From contig NZ_CP041185.1 in NCBI RefSeq assembly GCF_006517255.1, positions 558,001-622,000 on the forward strand: a stretch of DNA of 64,000 bases, read 5' to 3'. Under the pieces are notes generated by a model that had not been told where the DNA came from, searched no databases, and saw only the letters and a program-made list of their open reading frames with translations. Below are positions 27,323-36,211 of this stretch, piece by piece. Source of the stretch: Janthinobacterium tructae (GTDB lineage Bacteria > Pseudomonadota > Gammaproteobacteria > Burkholderiales > Burkholderiaceae_D). Position 1 is the stretch's first letter, and each line of letters opens with the position of its first letter. A program made the translations under genes and the position numbers.

Positions 27323-28213
27323 TCAAGATAGTTCAACGCCGAATTTCAGTTGCGTAAGCCACTCTCGAAAAATGGTCGGCGTCAGTTGGTAGCCTTTGAG
27401 AACGATGTCCTTTTCGTCGATAAAAGTTTCTGAATTCTTTTCCAGAGACTTTGCACTTGGCGCACCCTCATACGTGATTCCGACGTACGCATAACGATCC
27501 TCTGTGGCATGTGCGACCAATACTGGTCCTCCGCTGATTCCGCTAAATCCCCAGCCATGTTCGCTCGTCAAAGTTGAGCATAGCGTATAAGTGGGCTTGT
27601 CCGGTGAGGGAATGGATGACGCCAGCTCGACTGCTATGCGCGGCATGGGGGCAGCTATTTTGTCGTCCGTTTGGTACTTGTGGCCATCGGGGAAACCGTA
27701 GGCCATCCATACAGGCTGAATGACAGACCAGTCCGGTTCAACCCAATCATTTAAATTGATCGCATCTGCATTGCGTAGCGTGCTTATTGTGTTCCAGGTA
27801 TCTGTCAGGTCCGCAATTGCAATATCGGGCCGCTCCAGGTTTCGGCGCTCTAGTTCTGCAAGTTTGCGCTGATCATTGATGTTGTCGTTTGACGGAAAGT
27901 CACGGCAGCTATTGAAAGTCCAACGATATTGCCCCTGAGGACCATAGGCGTGGAACTGATGAATGGATCGGCCAGAGTGGATCGAAGGAGCGATTCGACG
28001 GCCGGTTTTGAGTGCTTGGCTCAGGAATGCCGAGAGTACATGGTGACAGGTAACAGCGTAGATACGGGATTCAAATTTTACGAATGTCACCGTTGCGTTG
28101 ATTGTCGCCTCGTTGTGTCCGTTTTGCAAGAATTGGCCGGTGGCAAACAATGGCGCACATACAGATTTGACCTTTTGATCGATCGTTGCGTCTATTGCAT
28201 CAATGAATATCAT
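27323..28213 (-). CDS. Trypsin-like serine protease of the island
   Basis: This encodes 296 residues. A chymotrypsin-fold protease is indicated by His58 (AVTCHHVL), Asp130 (RPDIAIADL) and Ser227 in GISGGPV. It has no signal peptide, no transmembrane segment and no PDZ domain, so it is likely cytoplasmic. It follows the TPR/HEPN gene by about 110 bases in the same direction and before a shared terminator, which suggests that the two work together. In defence systems such proteases cut an effector or a regulator after an infection signal; this use here is inferred. Confidence 0.78.
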   Translation of the reverse strand: MIFIDAIDATIDQKVKSVCAPLFATGQFLQNGHNEATINATVTFVKFESRIYAVTCHHVLSAFLSQALKTGRRIAPSIHSGRSIHQFHAYGPQGQYRWTFNSCRDFPSNDNINDQRKLAELERRNLERPDIAIADLTDTWNTISTLRNADAINLNDWVEPDWSVIQPVWMAYGFPDGHKYQTDDKIAAPMPRIAVELASSIPSPDKPTYTLCSTLTSEHGWGFSGISGGPVLVAHATEDRYAYVGITYEGAPSAKSLEKNSETFIDEKDIVLKGYQLTPTIFREWLTQLKFGVELS

Positions 28214-28298
28214 ATTGGTTTACCATCAAGTGTAATGTGGAGTGGTGATTGTGGCTGTAGCTCTTGCAGTGGCAATTCGTACCTGGTATCTACGTCGG

Positions 28299-28326
28299 CG
28301 CGACGCATTCAACGCGACGCATTCAA
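28299..28326. repeat. Perfect 14-bp tandem duplication at the HEPN gene end
   Basis: CGCGACGCATTCAA is repeated twice without a gap, overlapping the last codon and stop of the HEPN gene. It looks like a recent slippage event in the short spacer before the protease gene. Confidence 0.7.
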
Positions 28327-29882
28327 ATTTCAGCGTCGCGTCCTCGAATCCAATCGTGATCGGGGATAACCAGCGATCCTATTAGGCCAGCCGTCCGCTG
28401 TGTCAAGCCTTGTTCGTGTTGCGAAATTGAAAGCGCGAGCATTTGGATCGCCGACCTAACAACACGCAAAGCACTCAATACTTCATGAACAAATGGCTCC
28501 CTTTGGTGATGTTCGATTTCTGCTGCCGGTCTGCTGCGGGCTGGGTCGCCAAAGTCATGTAGCACCACAAATCGATGTGTGCCTGCGTTCCGGAGGTCCT
28601 TTTGTGAACGCAGGATACCCGCGCTACTGTCATAGTCGTCGGCAAGCTCCACAAGGCCATAGAGGGCAAGGACTCCCCCGCGAATTGCCTTCTCCACCTT
28701 TTCGGCAAGTGGGCGTAGGCCAGTCGCCTTGTCAACGTTTCCTCGCCACAGTTTGCCAAAGTAGACTTTATCTGGCGGTTGTCCAAACTCGAAGTAATGA
28801 TTCGCCGTTACTGCGATCTTGTCGAGCAAGTCTAGTGCCGTACGATGTGCCAGGATAAGCGCTGACGCATCTGGGCCGTAGGTAGCGTAGTCAAGAGTAT
28901 CACCATATCGCCCTGTCGCTGGCCACACGGCGTCGTCGGCAGCCCGCCAAGCCAGGTCGCGCGCAAGGATGAAATCGCTCTTGAGCACGTTAAACATGGC
29001 GAATACGGGGGGAGGCATTCCGCGTGCGTCTGATTCGCGTTCAAGAATCCCAGGAAGCATGAGCCAGTCCAGCTTGCCCAAGGAGGGATCAACGAGTTCG
29101 ACCGCTGGTGCAAGCGTCAGGCGCTGGCGCTCGACCCAACTGATGAATGGATCTGTGTGCGGTGATCTCGGTGGTGGATCTTCAAGTTCGTTGGCAAACG
29201 CTGCGGTCTTCTCAGCGGCCTGTGCGCCAGCATATTGAATGACCCGATCTCGACGCCGATGTGCAATTTTGGCCAACATGATCGCTTCGATCCGGGTAAG
29301 GTCTGAGCAGCCGCCTTGCTCATATAGCCATAACAAGTTACGGGCTGCGGAACTAGCTGCAACTCCATTTTCCGGATCGATTTCCAATGCGGCAAGCCAC
29401 GCATCATGAGCTTCGCCAAGTCGATAGCTGCTACTGAATTGGTTAGCAAGGTTGCTCCAGGCCTGGGTTCTCAGCTCCGAATCGACATCTAGGTCTTGCG
29501 CTACTTTCCAAAAGCATCGACGCGCTTCGGCACGGTGCTCTCTAGTGCGTTCTTGATGATCAATCCAACTGGGGCCGCGAGGCGGAATGCCTGTCGCCGC
29601 AACCAACCCATTTGCCAGGTTGTAGGTGATGTCAGCAGTAGGGAATCGACTATGCAATTCACGAAACAACACCAATCCTTCTTCAATCGCGTCTTGCTGT
29701 TGAGTCAAGGCACCGCCATCCACCAAGGCGCTTGCTCGCAGAACCATCAGATTGAAGCGCTCGGGTTCAGAGGTATCAAGACTGATCTCCCTGGCCTGCT
29801 TTACTGCCTCTGCAGGATCGCTATCCAATAAGGCCCTCAAATGAGCCGACTGTTCGTGAAACCTGCCTTGCATTGACGACAT
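28323..29882 (-). CDS. TPR protein with C-terminal HEPN putative RNase
   Basis: This encodes 519 residues from the ATG at 29882 (AAGGAA upstream); 11 more codons are possible. Residues about 1-200 form helical TPR-like repeats (LRTQAWSNLANQFSSSYRLGEAHDAWLAALEIDP). The C-terminal third resembles LA2681-type HEPN domains and contains RNAGTH (431-436), the R-x4-H motif of HEPN RNases, then FVVLHDFG. HEPN toxins cut RNA to stop growth during phage infection; TPR regions often sense or bind partners. It is the first gene of a two-gene unit with the protease. Confidence 0.75.
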   Translation of the reverse strand: MSSMQGRFHEQSAHLRALLDSDPAEAVKQAREISLDTSEPERFNLMVLRASALVDGGALTQQQDAIEEGLVLFRELHSRFPTADITYNLANGLVAATGIPPRGPSWIDHQERTREHRAEARRCFWKVAQDLDVDSELRTQAWSNLANQFSSSYRLGEAHDAWLAALEIDPENGVAASSAARNLLWLYEQGGCSDLTRIEAIMLAKIAHRRRDRVIQYAGAQAAEKTAAFANELEDPPPRSPHTDPFISWVERQRLTLAPAVELVDPSLGKLDWLMLPGILERESDARGMPPPVFAMFNVLKSDFILARDLAWRAADDAVWPATGRYGDTLDYATYGPDASALILAHRTALDLLDKIAVTANHYFEFGQPPDKVYFGKLWRGNVDKATGLRPLAEKVEKAIRGGVLALYGLVELADDYDSSAGILRSQKDLRNAGTHRFVVLHDFGDPARSRPAAEIEHHQREPFVHEVLSALRVVRSAIQMLALSISQHEQGLTQRTAGLIGSLVIPDHDWIRGRDAEI

Positions 29883-30129
29883 AACTGGATTCCTTGTTTG
29901 TGCGGCTCTGGCCACCAGACCCTGCCTTAACCATGTCTAGCCTATTTTGTGTCGAGGTGGCAAGATTTCAAGTTGTCAGAATCCTGTTGGCAACAGGTTA
30001 AATATACTGTATAAATGAACAGTGTAAGAATGTTGCGTGTCTTCCTAGTTCGCCGGGACATCTAGACTCATCCAGTCGCGATGACCTGATCTAGTTCCCG
30101 CGCATTGATGAGATTGCTGTGGAGGATAA

Positions 30130-30696
30130 ATGAAGGAAATCAAGTTTCGTACCATTGATGAAGCGAAGCAGTTGGTGTTGCCAGACGCATCTGCAGCTAC
30201 AGTTCAACGATTTCGACAAACCACAGAGTTTGTCGTGAAAGACGGAGCGAGTCGCTGGTCAAAGTTGAAAGCAATCTATGAAGCTGCCGACGCGATAACA
30301 GCGGAAATTGCGCCCGTCATGGTTTGCCAAAAGGGCTGTCATCACTGTTGCAAGATCGATGTTGGTCTCCTGGATGTTGAGGCGGAATACATCGGGCGAA
30401 ATATCAAGCGATCAGCTCGCGTGAATCCGCCAACCACTAACGGCTACAGCGAAAATCGGACGCCGTGCACCTTCCTCTCCTCTGATGGAACTTGCGGCAT
30501 CTACGAGTACCGGCCGTTCGCGTGCAGAACGTTCTATACGTTGGACTCTCCCGCCTACTGCGAACAGGTGTCCGTCGAACATGCTACCTACGATTTTAAG
30601 GGTAACGGGATGCTTAAGACATTGGGGCAGTTGTTGGGGCAGTTGAATGGAGCGGGGCGTGGGCATGACATCCGTGACTATTTTTCAGCCGAGTAG
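30130..30696 (+). CDS. YkgJ-type cysteine-cluster protein
   Basis: This encodes 188 residues with GGAGG just before the ATG. It has the YkgJ/UPF0153 pattern of conserved cysteines: CQKGCHHCC near residue 72, PCTFL...GTCGIYEYRPFACRTF, then a further Cys in SPAYC. These bind zinc or iron-sulphur. The biochemical role of the family is not established. It is transcribed away from the HEPN gene and is the last clear cargo gene of the island. Confidence 0.8.
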   Translation: MKEIKFRTIDEAKQLVLPDASAATVQRFRQTTEFVVKDGASRWSKLKAIYEAADAITAEIAPVMVCQKGCHHCCKIDVGLLDVEAEYIGRNIKRSARVNPPTTNGYSENRTPCTFLSSDGTCGIYEYRPFACRTFYTLDSPAYCEQVSVEHATYDFKGNGMLKTLGQLLGQLNGAGRGHDIRDYFSAE

Positions 30697-31104
30697 CAAA
30701 ATAAGTTCAACATGGTATTTTTCATGGCATTGAATCGCAATTCGTCCAGTATGCTTATGATATATAAGGAATTTTTCTCCTTGTTGATAACTGAATGGGA
30801 GTGACGAGCCCGCTTTAACTGATTGATTTAACGCGAAAAATATATGGTCGTTGATAATTAAAAAAGAATTATCAACGGCCATTTTCTTTCTTGCGTCCGG
30901 TTGATCATCTCAGCGCACAGGCACTGAACTGGGCCCAAGCATCGGTTTACCTGGTCTTGTCGACCTCAGGCCAACGCCAAGGCCGAACGCGACACTCCAT
31001 TGGCGCTGCACGAATGGGTTTACGGTTTTGTCTGCCAGAACTCGCGGGCGCGTTTGCGTATGCTCACTGAAGGGAATCATCACTGCAACTGGCGCCGCCC
31101 ACCT
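30697..31104. other. Stretch after the YkgJ gene, likely island border
   Basis: The first 200 bases are AT-rich and contain a strong terminator; the rest (30900-31104) is GC-rich with no convincing gene. The right border of the guaA island probably lies here. I saw no repeat of the guaA-side sequences. Confidence 0.5.
30844..30889 (+). terminator. Long AT-rich terminator hairpin
   Basis: A 16-bp stem (ATGGTCGTTGATAATT with one wobble pair) and a 7-base loop are followed by TTTCTTTC. It ends the YkgJ transcript and could also insulate the island. Confidence 0.75.
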
Positions 31105-32225
31105 CTACTTCATCTGGTGCAACTGAACCAGCAAGCCATTGAGCGCACCTTGCGCCAGGGGGCTCAGTTCTGGTGAGCGCCGGTCGATTTCATTGGCCAG
31201 GTCGGATGCCAGCCACTCCAGTTCGTCGAGCATGCGGTGCAAGTCTCGCAACATATCGGCGTCGTCCTGGGCAATGACAAGCATGCCAGTTGCATTGCTG
31301 GCCAGGCGCATTTCCTGTGCGTCGTTTGTGGTGATGTGCAGCAGGTCGCGCAAGGCATTGACGATGCTGGCGTCAAAGCGCTTCTGACCTAGCCTGAACA
31401 GCATCTCGACACGCAGAAGATCAAAACGCCGGATGGCGGTCTCCGCAACGTCGGCGACAGCCAACACTCTTGCCAGCACCGTAATGCTGTCACCCTGCAG
31501 TGCATTGGGATAACCGCTGCCGTCGAGTCGTTCATGATGCTGCAATATGGCCAGTGTGGCATCGCTTGAAAAACCGAGCAAGCCTTGCACCAGTACTTGA
31601 GCTGTGATGGGGTGAACATGGATGTAGCGGCGTTCGTATTGCGTAATGTTATGCTCCGCAGCAAGTATTTCGGGGTCGGTATGCATCTCGCCGAAATCGT
31701 GGCAAAGTGCTGCCAGCAGTATCGAGTCACGTTGCCCCTCGGGCAGACCGAGGCTCTGCGCCAAGGCGAAGGCGATCAGTGCGGTGCGTATCGCATGCAT
31801 GAAAAGCTCGGGCCGGCACTCGCGCATGACCGTCAGACGCAGCATGACTTCTGGTGCCAGCTGCACGCTGGCGGGGGCTTGTTTCATGGCGTGCGGGTCG
31901 CCCGTCCGCGTCAATATGCGCCGATAGACAGCTTCATGTCTGATGATGCTGTCCAGTTCCACTACAAGGCTGTGCGTATTGACCGGATGCTTCGCCGTGA
32001 GCATGCTGTCCAGCGGTGCCGCGAGTCGGTACTGGGCAAGCTGGTGAACAGGCGGCTGTCAATGCGCGCGCCCTTTGCAACCAACTTTATGCCATTGCTT
32101 TCGAAAATGTCCGCATGGGCGATCACTTCCTGCACATCGCCCACTTGCGTGACGGCGCGAATATAGTGAGGATTTTCGTCTGGCGGGTAGGCGAGGCGGA
32201 TGTCAGGAACGTTTTTGTTCATCAA
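31105..32225 (-). pseudogene. HD-GYP cyclic di-GMP phosphodiesterase, frameshifted
   Basis: Two minus-strand frames together form one gene. The first (32225 to about 32040) has IKLVAKGARIDSRLFTS. The second (from about 32040 to 31105) continues with QYRLAAPLDSMLTAKHPV and holds HD-GYP motifs: CHDFGEMHTD, VHPITAQ and HHERLDGSGYP. A single missing base near 32040 separates them. The downstream frame could start at the ATG at 32004 and give 299 residues with all metal ligands but no N-terminal domain. The usual HDIGK reads HDFGE. It is probably a phosphodiesterase inactivated by a frameshift, or there is a sequence error. Confidence 0.7.
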
Positions 32226-32446
32226 GGCATCCCCGTGTAGAAAGAAACTTACAATCCGGACACTTGCGAGTCTCTGCCTTGCATGGCTCCTGTAATTATT
32301 TCCAGTAGGACACAGTATGAGCTAGCAAGCGCTCTCCAGACACTGGATAAACTCCCAGCATTGTGTGGTCATTGCAGGGCGCTCAATGTTGGGGGAATCC
32401 CTGCATGCGGCAGAAACTTGTTGGAGGCAGTACCAGGGGGGGCCGT

Positions 32447-32914
32447 TCAAGGCGCCGTTGAATTTTCGTCAGATGCGGGCAGGGCTGGCTTGCCTGCGGA
32501 TGCGGCGCAAGCCAAGGCCTTCTGGTGCATGGCTTCGAGTCCTTGATGCACGAGGTCCAGCAGTTCCATCTCGACGGTGCTGCCATTTTGCATGGCCAGC
32601 CGTTTCACGGCGAAGGCGAGCGCGGGGGGAAGTTCCAGGAATTTCAGGATCAGCCCCCCTCCGGCCGGCACTGGCGGGTCAATTTGCATTCCTCTGGCAA
32701 CGGGTAATGTCCCATGCACAAGCCAGGCGGTGCTGACGCCGAGGGCCGCGGCAATTTTCTCTGCCGCTTCCGTACGAAGTTTTGTCTTTCCTGATTCGTA
32801 ACGATACAGTTGCGTTGGATTGATGCCTGCCAGTTCGGCAAGCAGCACTTGCGAGATACGAAGATTTTCGCGGCAGTTCTTGATCCGCTCAGAAACATGG
32901 GTGTCGCCAGACAT
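32447..32914 (-). CDS. XRE-family helix-turn-helix regulator
   Basis: This encodes 155 residues. The N-terminal HTH is clear: RIKNCRENLRISQVLLAELAGINPTQLYRYESGKTKL, then IAAALGVSTAWLVHG. The C-terminal half (LPPALAFAVKRLAMQNGSTVEMELLDLVHQGLE) resembles an Arc/MetJ-like or dimerisation helix pair. It lies upstream of the HD-GYP gene in the same direction. The target is unknown. Confidence 0.8.
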   Translation of the reverse strand: MSGDTHVSERIKNCRENLRISQVLLAELAGINPTQLYRYESGKTKLRTEAAEKIAAALGVSTAWLVHGTLPVARGMQIDPPVPAGGGLILKFLELPPALAFAVKRLAMQNGSTVEMELLDLVHQGLEAMHQKALACAASAGKPALPASDENSTAP

Positions 32915-33126
32915 ACATTTTGCCTTTCAATAGACAGCGTTCGTGAATGACCGGATGTCGCGCACTTGTCACCGCAGTGATGCACGGTAAGGACGCGTTT
33001 TTCCAGCGACAGCCTGGTCACCAGTATGGATTTTACCGCCTGGGCGTGCGACTGCGGCGTCCCCTTGTTTCAAACTCCATCCACTCAGCCTGGGTGGATG
33101 GAAACTGCTGGCTTGCCAGGAACAAC

Positions 33127-34128
33127 TCATGGCCTGAGGCTGGGTACCAGGACGGCGGCGCCGTCGAAGCGCCCGGCGCGCAAGTCTGCCAGCGCCTCGT
33201 TGGCCTGCAGCAGCGGATAGGCCAATGGCGCCGTCTTGAGGTTGAAACGTTCCGCCAGCGCCATGAATGCCAAGCCGTCGGCGCGCGTCAGGTTGGCCAC
33301 CGAGCGCACGCTGCGTTCTCCCCACAGCAAAGAGTATGGCATGGCGGGCATGTCGCTCATGTGGATGCCGGCGCAGACTACCGTGCCCCCTTTGGCGCAG
33401 GCGGCCAGCGCCAGTGGCACCAAAGCGCCATCCGGGGCGAACAGGATGGCCGCATCCAGCGCTACGGGGGCCGGCCCTGTCGATGCGCCCGCCCATGCGG
33501 CCCCCAACGAGCGGGCGAAACGCTGCGTGCGCATGTCTCCATCGCGCGTGAAAGCGTAGACCTCGCGCCCTTGGGCTAGCGCCAGTTGCGCCACGATGTG
33601 TCCGGCAGCGCCGAAGCCGTAAATGCCGAGCCTGCGCGCTGCACCCGTCATGGCATAGGCACGGTAGCCTATGAGTCCTGCGCACAGCAGCGGTGCTGCA
33701 TGCACATCGTCATGACTATCGGGTAGCGGCAGGCAGTAGCGGGCGTCGGCCAACACGTACTCGGCATAGCCGCCATCGCGGTCGTAGCCGGTGAAACGGG
33801 CGGCATCGCACAGGTTTTCCCGGCCAGAGCAACAATACGCGCAGGCGCCACAACTGCCAGCCAGCCAGGGCACGCCCACGCGCGCTCCGATCCGCAGATT
33901 GTTTACTCCGGCTCCGACGGCAACCACCGCGCCGACAATTTCATGTCCTGGCACGACTGGCCTGCGGTGCGCGGGTAGTTCACCATCGAGCAGGTGCAGA
34001 TCCGTGCGGCAGACGCCACAGGCCAGCACGCGCAGGAGCACATCTTGCCCCATTGGTGCGGGTACCGGGCGGTCCAGTGCCTGCAGCTGCGCGCCAGGGC
34101 CACCGTGTTCCAGCACCATTGCCCGCAT
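33127..34128 (-). CDS. Zinc-dependent alcohol dehydrogenase
   Basis: This encodes 333 residues of the medium-chain dehydrogenase family. The catalytic zinc site is CGVCRTDLHLLDGE and GHEIVG, the structural zinc lobe is CGACAYCCSGRENLC, and the cofactor-binding turn is IYGFGAAGHIV. It probably interconverts alcohols and aldehydes with NAD(P). It is 36 bases after the SYLF gene on the same strand and so is likely co-transcribed from the FNR-box promoter at 34977, which fits fermentative use. Confidence 0.9.
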   Translation of the reverse strand: MRAMVLEHGGPGAQLQALDRPVPAPMGQDVLLRVLACGVCRTDLHLLDGELPAHRRPVVPGHEIVGAVVAVGAGVNNLRIGARVGVPWLAGSCGACAYCCSGRENLCDAARFTGYDRDGGYAEYVLADARYCLPLPDSHDDVHAAPLLCAGLIGYRAYAMTGAARRLGIYGFGAAGHIVAQLALAQGREVYAFTRDGDMRTQRFARSLGAAWAGASTGPAPVALDAAILFAPDGALVPLALAACAKGGTVVCAGIHMSDMPAMPYSLLWGERSVRSVANLTRADGLAFMALAERFNLKTAPLAYPLLQANEALADLRAGRFDGAAVLVPSLRP

Positions 34129-34164
34129 GGCAGCTCCTTCCGTTCAATCTCAGGCATTGTGGAC

Positions 34165-34893
34165 TTATTTCGGCATTGCCGACGCTTCGCTCAGCGCTTG
34201 TTGCAAGGGCAGGGCGTGCGGATCTTCAATGTTTCCTGCAGCAAAATCCTTTGGCGACAAGCTGCGTCCGTAAAAGGCATCGGTCAACTGCTGGTTGAAT
34301 CGGATGTCGCTCAGTCCCACGGCCACGACATCGCCAAACAGGCCTTTTGTTCCGCTCCAGGCCACGACGTCGCCGATGCCGACCGTGCCCTGCGCCATTT
34401 TCCTCCAATTGACCACGGTCAGGCCCGCTGCGGCGTTGAGGGAAAAGTTATTTTTCTTCATGACCGCGTTGATGGCTTTATCATTGTTCAAGACCATCAC
34501 GAGGGGGCCGCCTTCGGCGCCGGCCTGTAAACCCAGCGTCAAGCCGCCCAGGTTGTAGAAGGCGGGTCCGCCCCAGCTGCCATCGGGACGCCTGACGAGC
34601 AGCAGTCCGCCGCCCCCTTGAGCACCCACCCCCAGCGCGGCGCGGCCATACGACGGAATGATCAACATGCCCTTGGCTTGTTGCAGCAATGGCTGTATGC
34701 GCGCATCGGCCTGCAACTGGTGTACCACAGGAATGGCGGCTTCAACGCGCTTGTTGGCGCTCTCCATCGCCTTGCTGGCGAGATCGGGCGCACTGCTTTG
34801 CTTGCTGTCGCTTTGCGCCACAGCGCCCCCCGACGCCAGCAGCATGAACAAACAGGCAGCGGCGGCCTGGCGATAGTGATTCTCGATGGACAT
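34165..34893 (-). CDS. SYLF-domain protein (Ysc84-like), copy 1
   Basis: This encodes 242 residues with a signal peptide (cleavage after GAVAQ, about residue 27). The SYLF core is visible: AKGMLIIPSYGRAALGVGAQGGGGLLL, WGGPAFYNLGGLTLGLQAGAEGGPLVMVL and VGIGDVVAWSGTKGLFGDV. SYLF proteins bind lipids; the bacterial ones are periplasmic with unclear roles. A paralogue lies at 51284, also under an FNR-like box. It is first gene of an operon with the alcohol dehydrogenase. Confidence 0.85.
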   Translation of the reverse strand: MSIENHYRQAAAACLFMLLASGGAVAQSDSKQSSAPDLASKAMESANKRVEAAIPVVHQLQADARIQPLLQQAKGMLIIPSYGRAALGVGAQGGGGLLLVRRPDGSWGGPAFYNLGGLTLGLQAGAEGGPLVMVLNNDKAINAVMKKNNFSLNAAAGLTVVNWRKMAQGTVGIGDVVAWSGTKGLFGDVVAVGLSDIRFNQQLTDAFYGRSLSPKDFAAGNIEDPHALPLQQALSEASAMPK

Positions 34894-34976
34894 GGCAATT
34901 CCCTCCGTAGTGGGTGCTGATTTGTGCTCACGATGTGACCGTTCATCATGCTAGCGCCGCTTGTCCATCATTGACC

Positions 34977-34990
34977 ATGATCCAGATCAC
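34977..34990 (-). promoter_or_regulatory. FNR-like box before SYLF-adh operon
   Basis: ATGAT-CCAG-ATCAC (minus: GTGAT-CTGG-ATCAT). A TAGCAT -10-like hexamer starts about 30 bases from the centre on the minus strand, close to class II spacing. Confidence 0.6.
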
Positions 34991-35274
34991 TGTTCCTGGT
35001 CGAGCAAGGCCGTGCACCGCATGCGCCGGGGGCATTTCTCTAGATTGCAAGGTCTTCAGATCCGCTCGATATTCGAGCGTTCCGGATAGGCTTGTCAAGC
35101 GGTGTCATCCTGATAGTGGCGGTCTTCGCACTGCCAGTCGGAGACCGGTCACAAGCGCTACCGCATCTCGCATCATGACGATGCCCCTTGTGATCAGGGC
35201 CTTGAAGATTGCCCCATGCCGCCGCGTATTGCCCGTGCCGTCAGGCCGCGACCAGTCCATTTAGTCTGAGAGGG

Positions 35275-35288
35275 ATTGATCTATGTCA
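35275..35288 (+). promoter_or_regulatory. FNR-like box before acetoacetyl-CoA reductase/hydrogenase
   Basis: TTGAT-CTAT-GTCAT: one perfect and one partial half-site, 128 bases before the reductase start. A TACATT element lies at 35322. Confidence 0.5.
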
Positions 35289-35416
35289 TACAGCGCCAGT
35301 GACGTGACTGCCCGCAGTCGCGTACATTGGATGGCAGTCGCTCCGTTTGCCTGCATGAGCGCGTCGAGCGAAGCTGGCCTAACATTGACCGGATTGCCTC
35401 CATGGGAGTAGTCTTC

Positions 35417-36139
35417 ATGCAACGAACCGCACTCGTCACTGGTGGCACCCGAGGCCTGGGCAAAGCCATCTCCCTCGCATTGCAAGCGGGCGGCCACCGG
35501 GTCGCCGCCGTCTACCACTGCAATGCGGACGCTGCCAGCACCTTTTCCGAGGCGACAGCGATTCCCGTGTTCCGATGGGATGTCAGCGATTTCAACGCCT
35601 GCCGCGACGGCATCGCCACCGTGGAACAGCAACTGGGCCCCATCGATATCCTGGTCAACAATGCCGGCATCACCAGCGATGCACTGTTGCACCGCATGGA
35701 CCCGGATCAGTGGTGGCAGGTCATCAATACCAATCTCGGCTCGATGTTCAATATGTGCCGCCATGTCATGGAAGGCATGCGGGCGCGCGAGTTCGGCCGT
35801 ATTGTCAATATCAGCTCCGTCAATGGCGAGAAGGGGCAGCTAGGGCAGGCCAATTACGCCGCCGCCAAAGCCGGTATTCTCGGCTTTAGCCGGGCGCTGG
35901 CGCTGGAGGGGGCGCGCAAGCAGATCACGGTCAACGCGGTCGCTCCCGGCTATTGTGATACCGACATGGTGGCCGAGGTCGCCCCCGATGTCTTGCAAAA
36001 AATTATCGCTGGCATCCCCGTTGGCCGGCTCGGCACGCCCGAGGACATCGCGCGCCTGGTCGCATTCCTGGCCGACGACGCCAGTGGCTTCATCACGGGG
36101 GCAACCTTTGATGTCAATGGCGGCCAGTACATGGGCTAG
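35417..36139 (+). CDS. phbB: Acetoacetyl-CoA reductase (short-chain dehydrogenase)
   Basis: This encodes 240 residues from the ATG at 35417 (GGGAG upstream; an in-frame ATG at 35402 is possible). It reduces acetoacetyl-CoA to 3-hydroxybutyryl-CoA with NADPH for polyhydroxybutyrate. Motifs are TGGTRGLG (cofactor), NNAG, catalytic Ser of NISSVNG and YAAAK. The sequence follows PhaB rather than FabG (DVSDFNACRDGIA, PVGRLGTPEDIARLVAFL). A phasin-like gene in the same cluster supports a PHB context. A hydrogenase gene follows by 72 bases. Confidence 0.85.
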   Translation: MQRTALVTGGTRGLGKAISLALQAGGHRVAAVYHCNADAASTFSEATAIPVFRWDVSDFNACRDGIATVEQQLGPIDILVNNAGITSDALLHRMDPDQWWQVINTNLGSMFNMCRHVMEGMRAREFGRIVNISSVNGEKGQLGQANYAAAKAGILGFSRALALEGARKQITVNAVAPGYCDTDMVAEVAPDVLQKIIAGIPVGRLGTPEDIARLVAFLADDASGFITGATFDVNGGQYMG

Positions 36140-36211
36140 CGTTAGCCGTCGCCGGGCAAGCGCCCGGACGCGCTGCAGCGGCATTCTTGCTGTGCGCGGG
36201 GAGTGGTTCGC

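Larger units (their letters stand above)
34894..35416. other. Divergent control region between SYLF and reductase genes
   Basis: It holds an FNR-like box for each side (34977 and 35275). The middle part (35000-35260) has no believable gene. The region probably carries two divergent promoters. Confidence 0.6.

Noticed and set aside
30900..31104. Possible transposase or integrase relic
   Set aside because: A short frame (NAKAERDTPLALHEWVYGF) is open, but I cannot match it to a family.
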